A DNA stretch of 26,694 nucleotides from SIG607 sp045592625 (GCA_045592625.1 JAZNVC010000005.1:1-26694), one strand, 5' to 3'. Positions 6,285-14,652 are shown, numbered from the stretch's first letter. The notes: generated by a model not told the origin, from the letters alone. Translations and numbers: made by a program.

Positions 6285-6863
6285 TTATTTAGTTTCGAGA
6301 ATTTTCTTTATTTCATCTATACCCACGCCGTTACTGGCTGAAGTTGGTATAATTGGTATATCTTTACCATATTTTCCGAGTTCATCAAGAATAGATTCCA
6401 TTCGGCTCTTGAATTCGGTTTTATTGAGTTTGTCTGATTTTGTTAAAACAATACTATAAGGAATTTTCATTTCATAAAGAAAATCAAGCATAGACATATC
6501 AAAATCAGTAGGCGGATGACGCATATCGATTAACTGAAACACCATTTTAATATTTCTGTCTGAGTGAAAATAACTTTCCATAAGGTCAGACCAACGAGTT
6601 CTCTCGCCAAAAGGAACCTTTGCATAACCGTAGCCTGGTAGGTCAACAAGTCTGATGGTATCAATTTTATAAAAATTTATTGTTACTGTTTTACCTGGAC
6701 TTGAACTAACTCTTGCAAGAGACTTTCGGTTAACTATTTTATTTATCAGTGAAGATTTGCCCACGTTAGATCTGCCCGAAAAACAAAATTCGGGCATTGT
6801 GGACTGATTTAACTGCTCAGCAGTACCAAATGATTTTTCAAATTCAGCAATATTATAATTCAT
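6285..6863 (-). CDS. engB: Ribosome biogenesis GTPase EngB (YsxC/YihA)
   Basis: This is an essential GTPase for late 50S subunit assembly. G1 is GRSNVGKSS (30-38), the switch I threonine lies in PGKTVTINFY, G3 is DLPGYG (74-79), G4 is TKSDK (141-145), and G5 is SAS (175-177). The 192-residue length is normal. No good ribosome site precedes the ATG; it begins one base after the lon stop codon, so translation is probably coupled to lon by reinitiation. The lon-engB order is a conserved pair in Firmicutes. Confidence 0.97.
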   Translation of the reverse strand: MNYNIAEFEKSFGTAEQLNQSTMPEFCFSGRSNVGKSSLINKIVNRKSLARVSSSPGKTVTINFYKIDTIRLVDLPGYGYAKVPFGERTRWSDLMESYFHSDRNIKMVFQLIDMRHPPTDFDMSMLDFLYEMKIPYSIVLTKSDKLNKTEFKSRMESILDELGKYGKDIPIIPTSASNGVGIDEIKKILETK

Positions 6864-6864
6864 A

Positions 6865-9189
6865 TTAAATCAAAGCCTTATCAATTATTTCGTCTTCATA
6901 GTATACAGGTATAAACTCAAGACTGTCTTTTACCAGTTGGTCAACATCTTCAAGGTCGGGAAGATTATCCTTAGGTATAAATACGGTTTTAACACCGCTT
7001 CTGTATGCTGCAATAGATTTTTCTCTTAATCCGCCTATGGGAAGAACTCGTCCTCGGATAGAAATTTCACCTGTCATAGCTATGTCTCTGCGAATAGGTC
7101 TGTCAGTAAGTGCGGAAATAAGAGCAGTGGTCATTGTTACTCCTGCGGATGGACCGTCTTTGGGAATTGCCGACTCAGTAGCGTGAATGTGAATATCTTG
7201 ATTTTTGTAAAAACCTGGATCAATACCTAATTTATCTGCTCTTGAACGAACATAGGTTAAAGCAGCACGTGCCGATTCTTTCATAACATCGCCCAGAGAA
7301 CCTGTTAATTCAAGCTTACCTGTACCCGGCACCGTAGAAACTTCAATTTGCATTAATTCGCCACCAACAGATGTCCAGGCAAGTCCGTTAATTACACCTA
7401 TCTCATCATTAGCCAGAATGTTTTCGGGGTTAAACTTATGTCTACCCAGCATTTCCATAACTTTTTCTGAAGTGATTTTAACGCTGCCGGTTTTGTTTTC
7501 TACAATTTCTTTTGCTGTTTTTCTGCAAAGAGAAGCAATATTTCTTTCAAGATTACGAACACCTGCTTCTCGTGTGTAAAAATCAATTAAATCATAAATA
7601 GCCTTATCGGTAATTTTACATATTGACGAGGTAAGGCCGTGTCGTTTTAATTGTTTTTTAATAAGATGTTTTTTAGCAATATTAAATTTTTCTTCACGAG
7701 TATAACTTGAAAGTTCAATGATTTCAAGTCTGTCTCTTAAAGGAGCAGAAATAGTATCAAGAGAATTTGCAGTTGTAATAAACACTGTTTTACTTAAATC
7801 AAAGGGAAGATCAATATAGTGGTCAACAAATGAATTGTTCTGTTCGCTATCTAGAACTTCCAGTAAAGCAGATGACGGGTCGCCTTTATAATTTGAACCT
7901 AATTTATCGATTTCGTCCAGTAAAATAAGGGCATTATTACTTTTAGCTTGTTTTATGGCAGAAATAATTTTGCCCGGCATAGAGCCTAAGTAGGTTTTTC
8001 TGTGACCCCTGATTTCTGCTTCATCGCTTATACCGCCAAGGGAAATTCTGGAAAAATTTCTACCCATACATTCAGCTATAGTTTTTCCTATAGAAGTTTT
8101 ACCAACACCGGGAGGGCCGTACAAACATATAATCTGACCGTTTATATCATCAACCAAAGAATAAACCGAAAGCATTTCAAGAATTCTTTCTTTAACCTTG
8201 GGCATACCGTAGAAGTCTCGGTCAAGGATTTTTGATGAACGGGATATATCGTTTTTGGTTTGCGTTTGAATATTCCAAGGCAGAGATAGACATTCGTCAA
8301 GATAATTGCGCACAACAACGGCTTCCTGTGAGCCGTGAGGCATCTTTTGAAGTTTTATCGCCTCGGCCATTAATTTTTCTCTTACAGTTTCGTTTACATC
8401 GAGTTTTTGGATTTTTTCGAAATACTCGTCGCTTTCTTCACTTATATCACCGTAAAGTTCCTCGTTTATTGCCTTAATTTGTTCTTTTAAATAATATTCA
8501 CGTTGATTATCATCAATTTGAACCTTTACTGCTTCACTGATTTTATTATCGATTTTTTGAAGTGAAATTTCCTTGGAAAGTAATTTTAAAAGCATTTTTG
8601 CACGAGTATACGGATTAAGTTGCTCAAGAATAAACTGCCTGTCATCAAAGGGTGCAGGAATGCTACAAGCAATAAAATCGGTAAGTCCTGCTATTTCATC
8701 ATTTGCTGCCGCCTGAAGCAATATATCGTTTGATATGCCACCGGGAAGTATCATTGAATATCTTTCAAATTCATCTTTTACTTTTCTTATTAAAGCTTCG
8801 TGATATGCATTGCTGTGTTTGGGATATACTTCATCAACACGTTCGATTTCAGCATAATTGACCTTTCCTGTATTTACATGTCTAATAAGTTTTGCTCTGT
8901 ATAAACCTTCAGCAAGTACTTTTATGCTTTTATCATTAACCTTTAAAAATTGACGTATACGTGCAACGCACCCAATATTATAAAGACGGTCTGAGTCAGG
9001 CTCTTCATCACGAATGTCTTTTTGCGTAACTAAAAATACCAACTGGTCTTTATCCATGGCAGAACTTAAGGCTATTATTGATGACTTTCTTCCTGCTTCA
9101 AAATGAATTGGTAAAGCAGGGAAGGCGACCAAACCTCTAAGTGCTACAACGGGTAGTTTTAAATTACGGACTAAGTGGGAAATTTGCAT
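6865..9189 (-). CDS. lon: ATP-dependent protease Lon
   Basis: This is a cytosolic AAA+ serine protease that degrades misfolded and regulatory proteins. The N-terminal substrate domain begins LPVVALRGLVAFP (residues 12-24). A coiled-coil region at about 200-260 includes REYYLKEQIKAI. Walker A is GPPGVGKT (358-365), Walker B is LILLDEID (421-428), and the arginine finger region is APLRDRLE. The protease domain carries the catalytic Ser681 in KDGPSAG and Lys724 in GGLREK. The 774-residue length is standard. GGAGGT lies seven bases before the ATG, and the promoter is at 9223-9251. No CIRCE or CtsR direct-repeat operator is obvious upstream, so heat-shock control is not evident from this sequence. 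Confidence 0.98.
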   Translation of the reverse strand: MQISHLVRNLKLPVVALRGLVAFPALPIHFEAGRKSSIIALSSAMDKDQLVFLVTQKDIRDEEPDSDRLYNIGCVARIRQFLKVNDKSIKVLAEGLYRAKLIRHVNTGKVNYAEIERVDEVYPKHSNAYHEALIRKVKDEFERYSMILPGGISNDILLQAAANDEIAGLTDFIACSIPAPFDDRQFILEQLNPYTRAKMLLKLLSKEISLQKIDNKISEAVKVQIDDNQREYYLKEQIKAINEELYGDISEESDEYFEKIQKLDVNETVREKLMAEAIKLQKMPHGSQEAVVVRNYLDECLSLPWNIQTQTKNDISRSSKILDRDFYGMPKVKERILEMLSVYSLVDDINGQIICLYGPPGVGKTSIGKTIAECMGRNFSRISLGGISDEAEIRGHRKTYLGSMPGKIISAIKQAKSNNALILLDEIDKLGSNYKGDPSSALLEVLDSEQNNSFVDHYIDLPFDLSKTVFITTANSLDTISAPLRDRLEIIELSSYTREEKFNIAKKHLIKKQLKRHGLTSSICKITDKAIYDLIDFYTREAGVRNLERNIASLCRKTAKEIVENKTGSVKITSEKVMEMLGRHKFNPENILANDEIGVINGLAWTSVGGELMQIEVSTVPGTGKLELTGSLGDVMKESARAALTYVRSRADKLGIDPGFYKNQDIHIHATESAIPKDGPSAGVTMTTALISALTDRPIRRDIAMTGEISIRGRVLPIGGLREKSIAAYRSGVKTVFIPKDNLPDLEDVDQLVKDSLEFIPVYYEDEIIDKALI

Positions 9190-9222
9190 TATCTAACCTC
9201 CACTAATTTATAAATTTACAAT

Positions 9223-9251
9223 ATTATAATTGAATTTTGTGAATAAATCAA
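9223..9251 (-). promoter_or_regulatory. Sigma-A promoter of lon-engB
   Basis: On the minus strand there is TTGATT (9251-9246), a 17-nt spacer and TATAAT (9228-9223), 33 nt upstream of the start codon. Confidence 0.7.
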
Positions 9252-9296
9252 CAAAAAGTATTTATTATTTATTATAAATATTATTTTGGTGATTAA

Positions 9297-10589
9297 ATGA
9301 AACAAAAAAACTTTAATTCTAAACTTGGATTTTTGCTTTCGGCTATCGGCGGTGCAGTCGGTCTTGGAAATATATGGATGTTTCCCTATAAACTTCAAAA
9401 ATATGGGGGTGTATTTTTATATACATATCTGTTGCTGACGATTACAGTGGGAGTTTCACTTTTAAACCTTGAGTTTATTTTAGGAAAATATTTCAGAAGC
9501 GATGTACTACGGCTTTATAGAGTTAATGCACCTAAAATGAAAAGTATTGGGATATTGACTGTAGTTTCACCTTTAATAGTTTTAATGTATTATTGTGCTG
9601 CCGGAGGTATGTGTATTAGATATCTGTTAGAAAATTTATTTTCTATATTTTCCATTAATATTTTAATTTCCGATAAGATTGCTTTTGTTTTAACTATTGC
9701 TTTTATTTTTTGTATTTATCTTATTGCATCAAAAGATATTGATAAAGGTATTGAAAGATTTAATAAAATTACAGTTCCTGTATTGATGATTGCTATAATT
9801 TTATGGGCTGTTATTATATTGTTTCGTGATAATACAAATATTGTGTTAAATGATATGTTAGCCATAAAGATAGAACACAATTTTAAAGGGTATATAGAGA
9901 TATTTGCCGTTTCGGCAGAGCAGATGTTTTTTTCTTTGTCTATTGCCGTTGGAAGCATGATTACTTATGGTACAATGATGCCAACTAGGCAAAATACTCT
10001 AAAAAGTGCATTAATGGTAAGCATAGCCGATACTATATTCGCTTTATCTATGTCAGTGGTTGTTATATCTGCATCAATTACACATTCTTTTGATGCTAAC
10101 GGACCGCAGTTAATCTTTGATGCTATGCAAAATGTATTTGATGATAATGGAATATTGGGAAATTTCCTGGGGTGCTTCTTTTATATGGCAATAATAGTTG
10201 CTGCGTTAACATCAGCAGTATCCTACGTGGAAGTGCCTGTGAAAGCAATGACCGCTATTTCTACTTTCAATAGAAAAAAGTCGTTAGGCTTTTGCCTTGC
10301 TATAATTTTATTACCTGCAATATATATAACTATCGAAAATTTCCAAACATTATATAGAACTATTGCCCTTATCGGTGAGGGTATTATAGTGCCACTTACT
10401 GCATTTTTATCTTCCGTTAATTTCGGGGTGCTTGACGGTAAGGATAATATTAAGATTTTTTTAGAACGAGAAATTCATAGCAGTATTTTTGAAAATATTT
10501 TTGCTTTTGTATTAAAATATTTGGTGGAGTTAGTAATAATAACGGTTATAATTTTTCAAATAATAATTATTTTTCGTTTAGCAAATTGA
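9297..10589 (+). CDS. Sodium-dependent transporter, NSS/SNF family (LeuT/TnaT-like)
   Basis: This is a membrane symporter that takes up an amino acid or related amine with Na+. The N-terminal signature SKLGFLLSAIGGAVGLGNIWMFPY (residues 8-31) is the unwound TM1 of the LeuT fold and holds the substrate and sodium ligands. The region FFSLSIAVGSMITYGTMM corresponds to TM6, and a TM8-like ALTSAVSYVE carries sodium-site residues. About eleven spans are seen over 430 residues, slightly shorter than the ~450-510 norm but typical of bacterial 11-TM members. A weak GGTGA precedes the ATG. The gene is divergent from lon, and the next promoter overlaps its stop codon. Substrate is unknown. Confidence 0.92.
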   Translation: MKQKNFNSKLGFLLSAIGGAVGLGNIWMFPYKLQKYGGVFLYTYLLLTITVGVSLLNLEFILGKYFRSDVLRLYRVNAPKMKSIGILTVVSPLIVLMYYCAAGGMCIRYLLENLFSIFSINILISDKIAFVLTIAFIFCIYLIASKDIDKGIERFNKITVPVLMIAIILWAVIILFRDNTNIVLNDMLAIKIEHNFKGYIEIFAVSAEQMFFSLSIAVGSMITYGTMMPTRQNTLKSALMVSIADTIFALSMSVVVISASITHSFDANGPQLIFDAMQNVFDDNGILGNFLGCFFYMAIIVAALTSAVSYVEVPVKAMTAISTFNRKKSLGFCLAIILLPAIYITIENFQTLYRTIALIGEGIIVPLTAFLSSVNFGVLDGKDNIKIFLEREIHSSIFENIFAFVLKYLVELVIITVIIFQIIIIFRLAN

Positions 10590-10614
10590 CATATTGTTTA
10601 TTTTAATGTAAAAT
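10586..10614 (+). promoter_or_regulatory. Sigma-A promoter of rpe
   Basis: TTGACA (10586-10591, overlapping the upstream stop codon), a 17-nt spacer and TAAAAT (10609-10614). Confidence 0.65.
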
Positions 10615-10636
10615 AATTGTGCTTGGAGGTGCTTTT

Positions 10637-11281
10637 ATGACAAAAATTTCTCCCTCAGTTTTAACGGCTGATTTCCTCACTTTGTCTGATGATTTAAAAA
10701 AGCTTGAAAATGCAGGCGTGGATATGCTTCATTTGGATGTTATGGATGGTATATTTGTACCAAATATCTCTTTCGGTGTTCCTGTGATTTCTTCGATTAA
10801 AAAACATACTAAACTCTTATGCGATGTTCACCTTATGATAGATAAGCCCCACAGATACATAAAAGAATTTGCTAAAGTTTCTGATTATCTGGGCTTTCAC
10901 TATGAAGCAGGTTCTCCCGTTAAAGAAACTCTTCTTCAGATTAGAAACTATGGTGTTAAATCTTGTCTTACCATTAAACCGTATACATCTCCTGAGGAAA
11001 TATTCGAATATTTACCGTATTGCGATATGGTGCTTGTTATGTCTGTAGAACCCGGTTTCGGCGGTCAGAAGTTTATGCCTGATGCACTGGAAAAGTTGAA
11101 AAAACTAAAAAATGAAATTAGAAGGCAAAATCTAGATGTATTGTTGGAGGTTGACGGAGGCATAAATGCAGAAACAGCACCGCTGGCTGTACAGGCAGGT
11201 GCTGATGTTTTGGTTGCCGGAAACTATATCTTTTCTGCAGATGATATGGCTGCACGGGTTGAGGAAATAAAAAAATTATAA
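10637..11281 (+). CDS. rpe: Ribulose-phosphate 3-epimerase
   Basis: This TIM-barrel enzyme of the non-oxidative pentose phosphate pathway interconverts ribulose 5-phosphate and xylulose 5-phosphate. The start is placed at the ATG at 10637 because GGAGGTG sits six bases before it and the upstream GTG at 10619 lies outside that site. Landmarks are ISPSVLTADF, HLDVMDGIFVPNISFG (metal ligands His and catalytic Asp), CDVHLMI, GFHYEAG, MVLVMSVEPGFGGQKF, and LLEVDGGIN with the second catalytic Asp, then the phosphate-binding VAGNYIF. The 214-residue length is normal. The stop overlaps the stop of the converging MecA-like gene (shared TTATAA), with no terminator between them. Confidence 0.97.
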   Translation: MTKISPSVLTADFLTLSDDLKKLENAGVDMLHLDVMDGIFVPNISFGVPVISSIKKHTKLLCDVHLMIDKPHRYIKEFAKVSDYLGFHYEAGSPVKETLLQIRNYGVKSCLTIKPYTSPEEIFEYLPYCDMVLVMSVEPGFGGQKFMPDALEKLKKLKNEIRRQNLDVLLEVDGGINAETAPLAVQAGADVLVAGNYIFSADDMAARVEEIKKL

Positions 11282-11536
11282 TAGATTTCTTACATCTTTA
11301 ATTGCGTTTTCGCTTATTAAGGTTGCATATTCTTCTAAAAAACCTTCTATATAATTTGAGTATATTTTATTGGTCGTATCAATTGATTTATCACTCAAAA
11401 TATAATAATTTTTTCTTTTAAAAAACAGCTTACTGCAGTTTGCGTTTTTACTTCTGAGTTTGTCTAAAATATCTGATATTTCTTTAAGACTCCTGGCTTT
11501 ATAGCAATTTTGTGTTTTGCGAATTTTTATACGCAT
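11276..11536 (-). CDS. Short MecA-like adaptor, C-terminal domain only (86 aa)
   Basis: MecA proteins are adaptors that feed substrates to ClpC; full-length members are about 200-240 residues, with an N-terminal substrate domain and a C-terminal ClpC-binding domain. This 86-residue protein resembles only the C-terminal part: a helix with a KEISDILDKL pattern, the strand pair around CSKLFFKRKNYYILSDKS, and the terminal FLEEYATLISENAIKDVRNLL, which matches the EEYG...I...A...L ending of MecA. The start at 11536 has GGGAG seven bases upstream; the ATG at 11557 lies before that site. It is a free-standing gene, not an obvious decayed one, since no N-terminal half is found upstream in any frame. 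The family call rests on motif memory and is moderate. A ClpC adaptor or anti-adaptor role is inferred. Confidence 0.6.
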   Translation of the reverse strand: MRIKIRKTQNCYKARSLKEISDILDKLRSKNANCSKLFFKRKNYYILSDKSIDTTNKIYSNYIEGFLEEYATLISENAIKDVRNLL

Positions 11537-11596
11537 GGATTTTCTCCCGTTGAACAAAATAGGAATTTTTATGTCTTATAACTTGTGTTTTAAATT

Positions 11597-11620
11597 TAAA
11601 CGCCCCATTTGGGGCGTTTA
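11597..11620. terminator. Stem-loop downstream of the cysteine-rich gene
   Basis: A perfect 10-bp stem TAAACGCCCC/GGGGCGTTTA (11597-11606 with 11611-11620) with loop ATTT. The T-run is poor on the minus strand and better on the plus strand. It probably ends transcription of the minus-strand gene and insulates the MecA-like gene. Confidence 0.7.
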
Positions 11621-11624
11621 GTTT

Positions 11625-12395
11625 TTATTCGCATTCTTCTTTGCACATTGTGGGAGGGAAGAAGTCTTTTGTTGGAAAATCAATGCGTCTGAAAACGTCG
11701 CATGGTTCATCTGCTGAGCAGTTATCCGAACATTGTTTTTCCGGAATGCAGAAATCGTATATAGGAACTAACATCTGTACGTTTCTGATTAATTGTACCA
11801 CAGTAAACAGTCCGATAGTAACATAAACATTTTTCTTGCATTCTGCTTCTATATTTATTCCGCCAACTGCATCACATATGCATTTAGGGATACAGCAACA
11901 ATTATCGTTATGTCGTTTTTCTTCGCAGATTTTGGCGGATAGAGGGATGGGGTCAACAGTTTGAACAACGCATCTGGGTGAATTTTTGGTTTCGGGAAGT
12001 TGTGTATCCGGTGCGTTTTCTACTGTTGATAAATTTGAAAATATTTTTGCTGTTCCTTCGCTTCCGAATAAGATAACCTTTTTGCTAAAGGTTGCTATTC
12101 CGCGTATATCGGTTGGCAACGTGTGAGGAGATGTAAAGACTTCTAATTGTAATAAAAAGAAAAATGTCAAATCGCAAGAATAGAATCCACGATTGAAATT
12201 TACGGGTTCTACATCTACGTATACGTTAAGTACTTCGGCGTTTTTTAGTTTTACGCTTATGGCGTCATCTATAAGGTTTTGATTTTCACGTGAAAAATAA
12301 CATCTTAAATCTTCAATGCAATCTCTGTCGCAACATGAGTCGTAAACTCTGCCTGCATCAATGCAAACTGCATCTTTAAAATTGTAGTCAGCCAT
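11625..12395 (-). CDS. Cysteine-rich protein of clostridial type, possibly spore-associated (256 aa)
   Basis: I recognise the N-terminal pattern (AVCIDAGRVYDSCCDRDCIEDLR, cysteines 11, 21, 22, 26, 32) as one widespread in hypothetical proteins of spore-forming Clostridia. The start is the ATG at 12395, eight bases after AAGGAGG; the upstream codons to 12440 lack a ribosome site. Twenty cysteines lie in 256 residues (7.8%), including a CCC run at 166-168, C172/C174 and a C-terminal cluster 216-255. There is no signal peptide; LFTVVQLI near 196 is the only hydrophobic patch. Many disulfides or metal sites are likely, as in crust or coat proteins that cross-link. A CATA-N3-TA match upstream would suit a late sporulation sigma factor, but that is weak. 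Function is unproven. Confidence 0.8.
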   Translation of the reverse strand: MADYNFKDAVCIDAGRVYDSCCDRDCIEDLRCYFSRENQNLIDDAISVKLKNAEVLNVYVDVEPVNFNRGFYSCDLTFFFLLQLEVFTSPHTLPTDIRGIATFSKKVILFGSEGTAKIFSNLSTVENAPDTQLPETKNSPRCVVQTVDPIPLSAKICEEKRHNDNCCCIPKCICDAVGGINIEAECKKNVYVTIGLFTVVQLIRNVQMLVPIYDFCIPEKQCSDNCSADEPCDVFRRIDFPTKDFFPPTMCKEECE

Positions 12396-12486
12396 TAAAA
12401 TCCTCCTTAAAATATTGGTCTTAGATTTTCTAAAACTCAATATATACTATGAACATTATTATAATTCTGCCACAAAAACATACTTC

Positions 12487-12515
12487 TTGACAAAAGTTAT
12501 AAAAAGAATTATAAT
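12487..12515 (+). promoter_or_regulatory. Consensus sigma-A promoter of folT-folC
   Basis: Perfect TTGACA (12487-12492) and TATAAT (12510-12515) have a 17-nt spacer, so initiation falls near 12522, just before the riboswitch. Confidence 0.9.
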
Positions 12516-12527
12516 CTTATTGAAAAT

Positions 12528-12627
12528 TTGAAGAGTAAAAATTCAGGCGTGAAGTGCTGATGGGACGGGGAGTTGCCGGTCAGACGAAAACCTTTGGTTG
12601 CGGTCTGTTTTTTGCATCCCGCTTCAA
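12528..12627 (+). promoter_or_regulatory. Tetrahydrofolate (THF) riboswitch aptamer
   Basis: All parts of the THF aptamer are present in order. P1 is TTGAAG (12528-12533) with CTTCAA (12622-12627). P2 is 12537-12546 with 12605-12613 (CAG/CTG plus an A/T run). The conserved GGCGTGAAGTG is at 12546-12556, P3 at 12557-12563 with 12576-12583, and the L3 segment GGGGAGTTG at 12567-12575. ACGAA is at 12584-12588, P4 is AACC/GGTT (12589-12592 with 12596-12599), then GCGGT (12600-12604) and GCATCCCG (12614-12621). GGGA in L3 can pair with TCCC at 12617-12620, the known pseudoknot. It controls the folate transporter directly downstream. Confidence 0.9.
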
Positions 12628-12640
12628 CGGATTGAATCTT

Positions 12641-12680
12641 AACCTTCTTTCCTTGCTGATGTGGGGGGAGGAGGTTTTTT
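12641..12680 (+). terminator. Riboswitch expression platform: terminator-like hairpin that also sequesters the folT ribosome site
   Basis: AACCTTCTTTCC (12641-12652) pairs over 12 bp (three G-U) with 12665-12676, which contains the GGAGGAGG ribosome site of folT. Six T follow (12675-12680). Ligand binding could act by termination, by blocking translation, or by both. Confidence 0.75.
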
Positions 12681-12683
12681 ATT

Positions 12684-13238
12684 TTGAAAAAAATAGGTGA
12701 GTTTTTAGGTATTAATAAACTTAAAAATATCAAGGTGTTGTCCTGTATTGCTTTGTTTGTTGCAATAAGTATTGTTTCGGGTAAATTCCTTGCCATATCA
12801 ATAGGCGATGCTTTTAGGATCAGCTTCGAAAATCTTGCAATTATTCTTACGGGTATGATGTTTGGCCCTGTCGCCGGAGCATTATCGGGTATTTGTGCCG
12901 ACATTCTTGGATGCATCTTACGTGGGTATAATATAATTCCTCTATTGACAGTTGGTGCTTCATTAATTGGATTTGTTTCGGGAGTATTATATAACTCCCT
13001 ATATAAAATTCCACAGTTTTGGCGTGTGTCTGCTTCTAGCTTGATTTCACATATAATAGGTTCTGTTATAGTTAAAACTATAGGGCTTTCTTTATATTAT
13101 GAAATGCCGTTTTTAGAAACAATTATTTTAAGAAGTTTGAATTATTTAATTGTGTTTGTTGCAGAAACCTTCGTTTTAATTCTTCTGGTAAAAAATAAAG
13201 GCTTTATTACACAGATAAACAGAATAAAGAGGTGTTAA
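12684..13238 (+). CDS. folT: Folate ECF transporter S component FolT
   Basis: This is the membrane substrate-binding subunit of an energy-coupling-factor importer; it uses the shared EcfA/A'/T module, not encoded here. The start is TTG at 12684, nine bases after GGAGGAGG, and no in-frame ATG offers a better site. About six spans are seen over 184 residues. FolT landmarks are RISFENLAIILTGMMFGPVAGALSG followed by ADILGC, then PLLTVGASLIGFVSGVLY. Its THF riboswitch and the adjacent folC strongly support folate as substrate. The gene ends two bases before the folC start codon, so the two are probably translationally coupled. Confidence 0.92.
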   Translation: MKKIGEFLGINKLKNIKVLSCIALFVAISIVSGKFLAISIGDAFRISFENLAIILTGMMFGPVAGALSGICADILGCILRGYNIIPLLTVGASLIGFVSGVLYNSLYKIPQFWRVSASSLISHIIGSVIVKTIGLSLYYEMPFLETIILRSLNYLIVFVAETFVLILLVKNKGFITQINRIKRC

Positions 13239-13240
13239 AT

Positions 13241-14512
13241 ATGGACTATAGTCAGACGTTAAATTATATACATTCGGTAAGTAATTTCTTTTGCAAACCA
13301 GGTTTAAATAGAATATCTCAGTTGTGTGAAAAAATCGGCAATCCGCAAAATGATTTAAAATACATTCATGTTGCCGGTACTAACGGAAAAGGTTCATTCT
13401 GTGCAATGTTGTCTAGTGTGATTCATACCGCAGGATATACCGTTGGTCTATACACATCTCCGTTTATACTGGAATTTAATGAAAGGATTTCTGTTAACGG
13501 AAAATCAATCTCTGATGCTGACCTTTGTTTGATTACCGAAAAGGTTAAAAACGCAGCCGATTTGATGGATGATAAGCCTACAGAATTTGAAATAATAACA
13601 GCCGTTGCTTTTGAGTATTTTAAAACAAAGAAGTGTGATATTGTTGTTTTGGAATGTGGATTAGGTGGAAGATATGATGCTACAAATATAATTAAGGAAT
13701 CGGTTTTATCGGTTATTACAGGCGTTTCTATTGACCATACTTCATTTCTTGGTAATACTATACAGCAGATTGCCGATGAAAAGGCAGGGATAATCAAAGA
13801 GGACGGAAAATGTCTTTGGTGCGGTGAAAATTCAGTTGCTAAAGAAGTAATCCTGAAGGAAATTAAAAATAAAAGTGCTGAGCTTTTTGATTATGATAAG
13901 AAAGATTTGTTTATAAGAAAGATGGACTTATTCGGCACTATATTCGATTATGGACAACTAAAAGATGTCCATATAAAACTTTTAGGTTCTTTTCAGCCTA
14001 TTAATGCATGTAATGTTATAAATGCCGTGAAAATTCTGAATTCTAGCGGATACGTTATAAATGATGAAGCATTGCAAAAGGGACTGGAAAATACTGTGTG
14101 GCACGCTCGATTTGAAATTATTAATAAAAATCCGCTCATAATAGCTGATGGCGGTCATAATCCTGAAGGGGTAGAAGCGGCGGTCAACAGTATAAAAAAA
14201 TATTTTAATAGTAAGGTGATAATATTAACCGGTGTTATGAAAGATAAGGATTACAATTTTATTGCAGATAAAATTGCAACGGTTGGTGAACGTGTATATT
14301 GTATAACTCCGGATAATCCACGGGCGTTGTCTGCAAATGAGTATGCAAATGTGTTTAAAAAATTAAATGTAGAAGCAATAGCTTTTTCTGATGTTAAATC
14401 AGCATTAATCAGTGCTGTGGATTTTTCGAGAACATCTTCATTGCCTATAATTGCGTTAGGTTCGCTTTATATGTATAAAGAAGTATTAGAATCAATAAAA
14501 CTGGTAAATTAA
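13241..14512 (+). CDS. folC: Folylpolyglutamate synthase / dihydrofolate synthase
   Basis: This enzyme adds glutamate to folates, which traps them in the cell, and in many bacteria also makes dihydrofolate from dihydropteroate. The ATG at 13241 follows AGAGGTG by six bases; the in-frame GTG at 13232 lies inside that site. The P-loop is GTNGKGS (46-52), followed by the omega-loop region YTSPFILEFNERI, LECGLGGRYDATN, then HTSFLG and the lysine-containing DEKAGIIK, and the Mur-ligase C-terminal domain with ADGGHNPEG. The 423-residue length is normal. Pairing with folT under one THF sensor means import and retention of folate are switched together. Confidence 0.96.
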   Translation: MDYSQTLNYIHSVSNFFCKPGLNRISQLCEKIGNPQNDLKYIHVAGTNGKGSFCAMLSSVIHTAGYTVGLYTSPFILEFNERISVNGKSISDADLCLITEKVKNAADLMDDKPTEFEIITAVAFEYFKTKKCDIVVLECGLGGRYDATNIIKESVLSVITGVSIDHTSFLGNTIQQIADEKAGIIKEDGKCLWCGENSVAKEVILKEIKNKSAELFDYDKKDLFIRKMDLFGTIFDYGQLKDVHIKLLGSFQPINACNVINAVKILNSSGYVINDEALQKGLENTVWHARFEIINKNPLIIADGGHNPEGVEAAVNSIKKYFNSKVIILTGVMKDKDYNFIADKIATVGERVYCITPDNPRALSANEYANVFKKLNVEAIAFSDVKSALISAVDFSRTSSLPIIALGSLYMYKEVLESIKLVN

Positions 14513-14530
14513 TGCCAGTTTTATTATTTT
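14495..14530 (+). terminator. Terminator of folT-folC, loop contains the folC stop codon
   Basis: A 10-bp stem ATAAAACTGG/CCAGTTTTAT (14495-14504 with 14515-14524) is followed by TATTTT. The folC TAA (14510-14512) lies in the loop. Confidence 0.75.
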
Positions 14531-14584
14531 GTAGAAAAAATATGCAAAATTTTGAAAAATTTTGTATAAAACATAAAAAAAGTC

Positions 14585-14613
14585 TTGACAATAGTTTTTG
14601 GATGAGTTATTAT
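14585..14613 (+). promoter_or_regulatory. Sigma-A promoter of the sigma-H-like gene
   Basis: TTGACA (14585-14590), a 17-nt spacer and TATTAT (14608-14613). Confidence 0.75.
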
Positions 14614-14652
14614 TACTCTGTACTTTAATATTTGTACATTGGAGCAGTGGAT

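Noticed and set aside
9190..9296. CIRCE or CtsR heat-shock operator upstream of lon
   Set aside because: No TTAGCACTC-N9 inverted repeat and no GGTCAAANANNGGTCAAA-like heptads are visible.
12509..12916. 135-aa ORF antisense to folT
   Set aside because: It covers the riboswitch and folT in antisense, with no ribosome site or recognisable domain.
13423..13797. 124-aa ORF antisense to folC
   Set aside because: It is a shadow of the conserved folC P-loop domain; no start signals.
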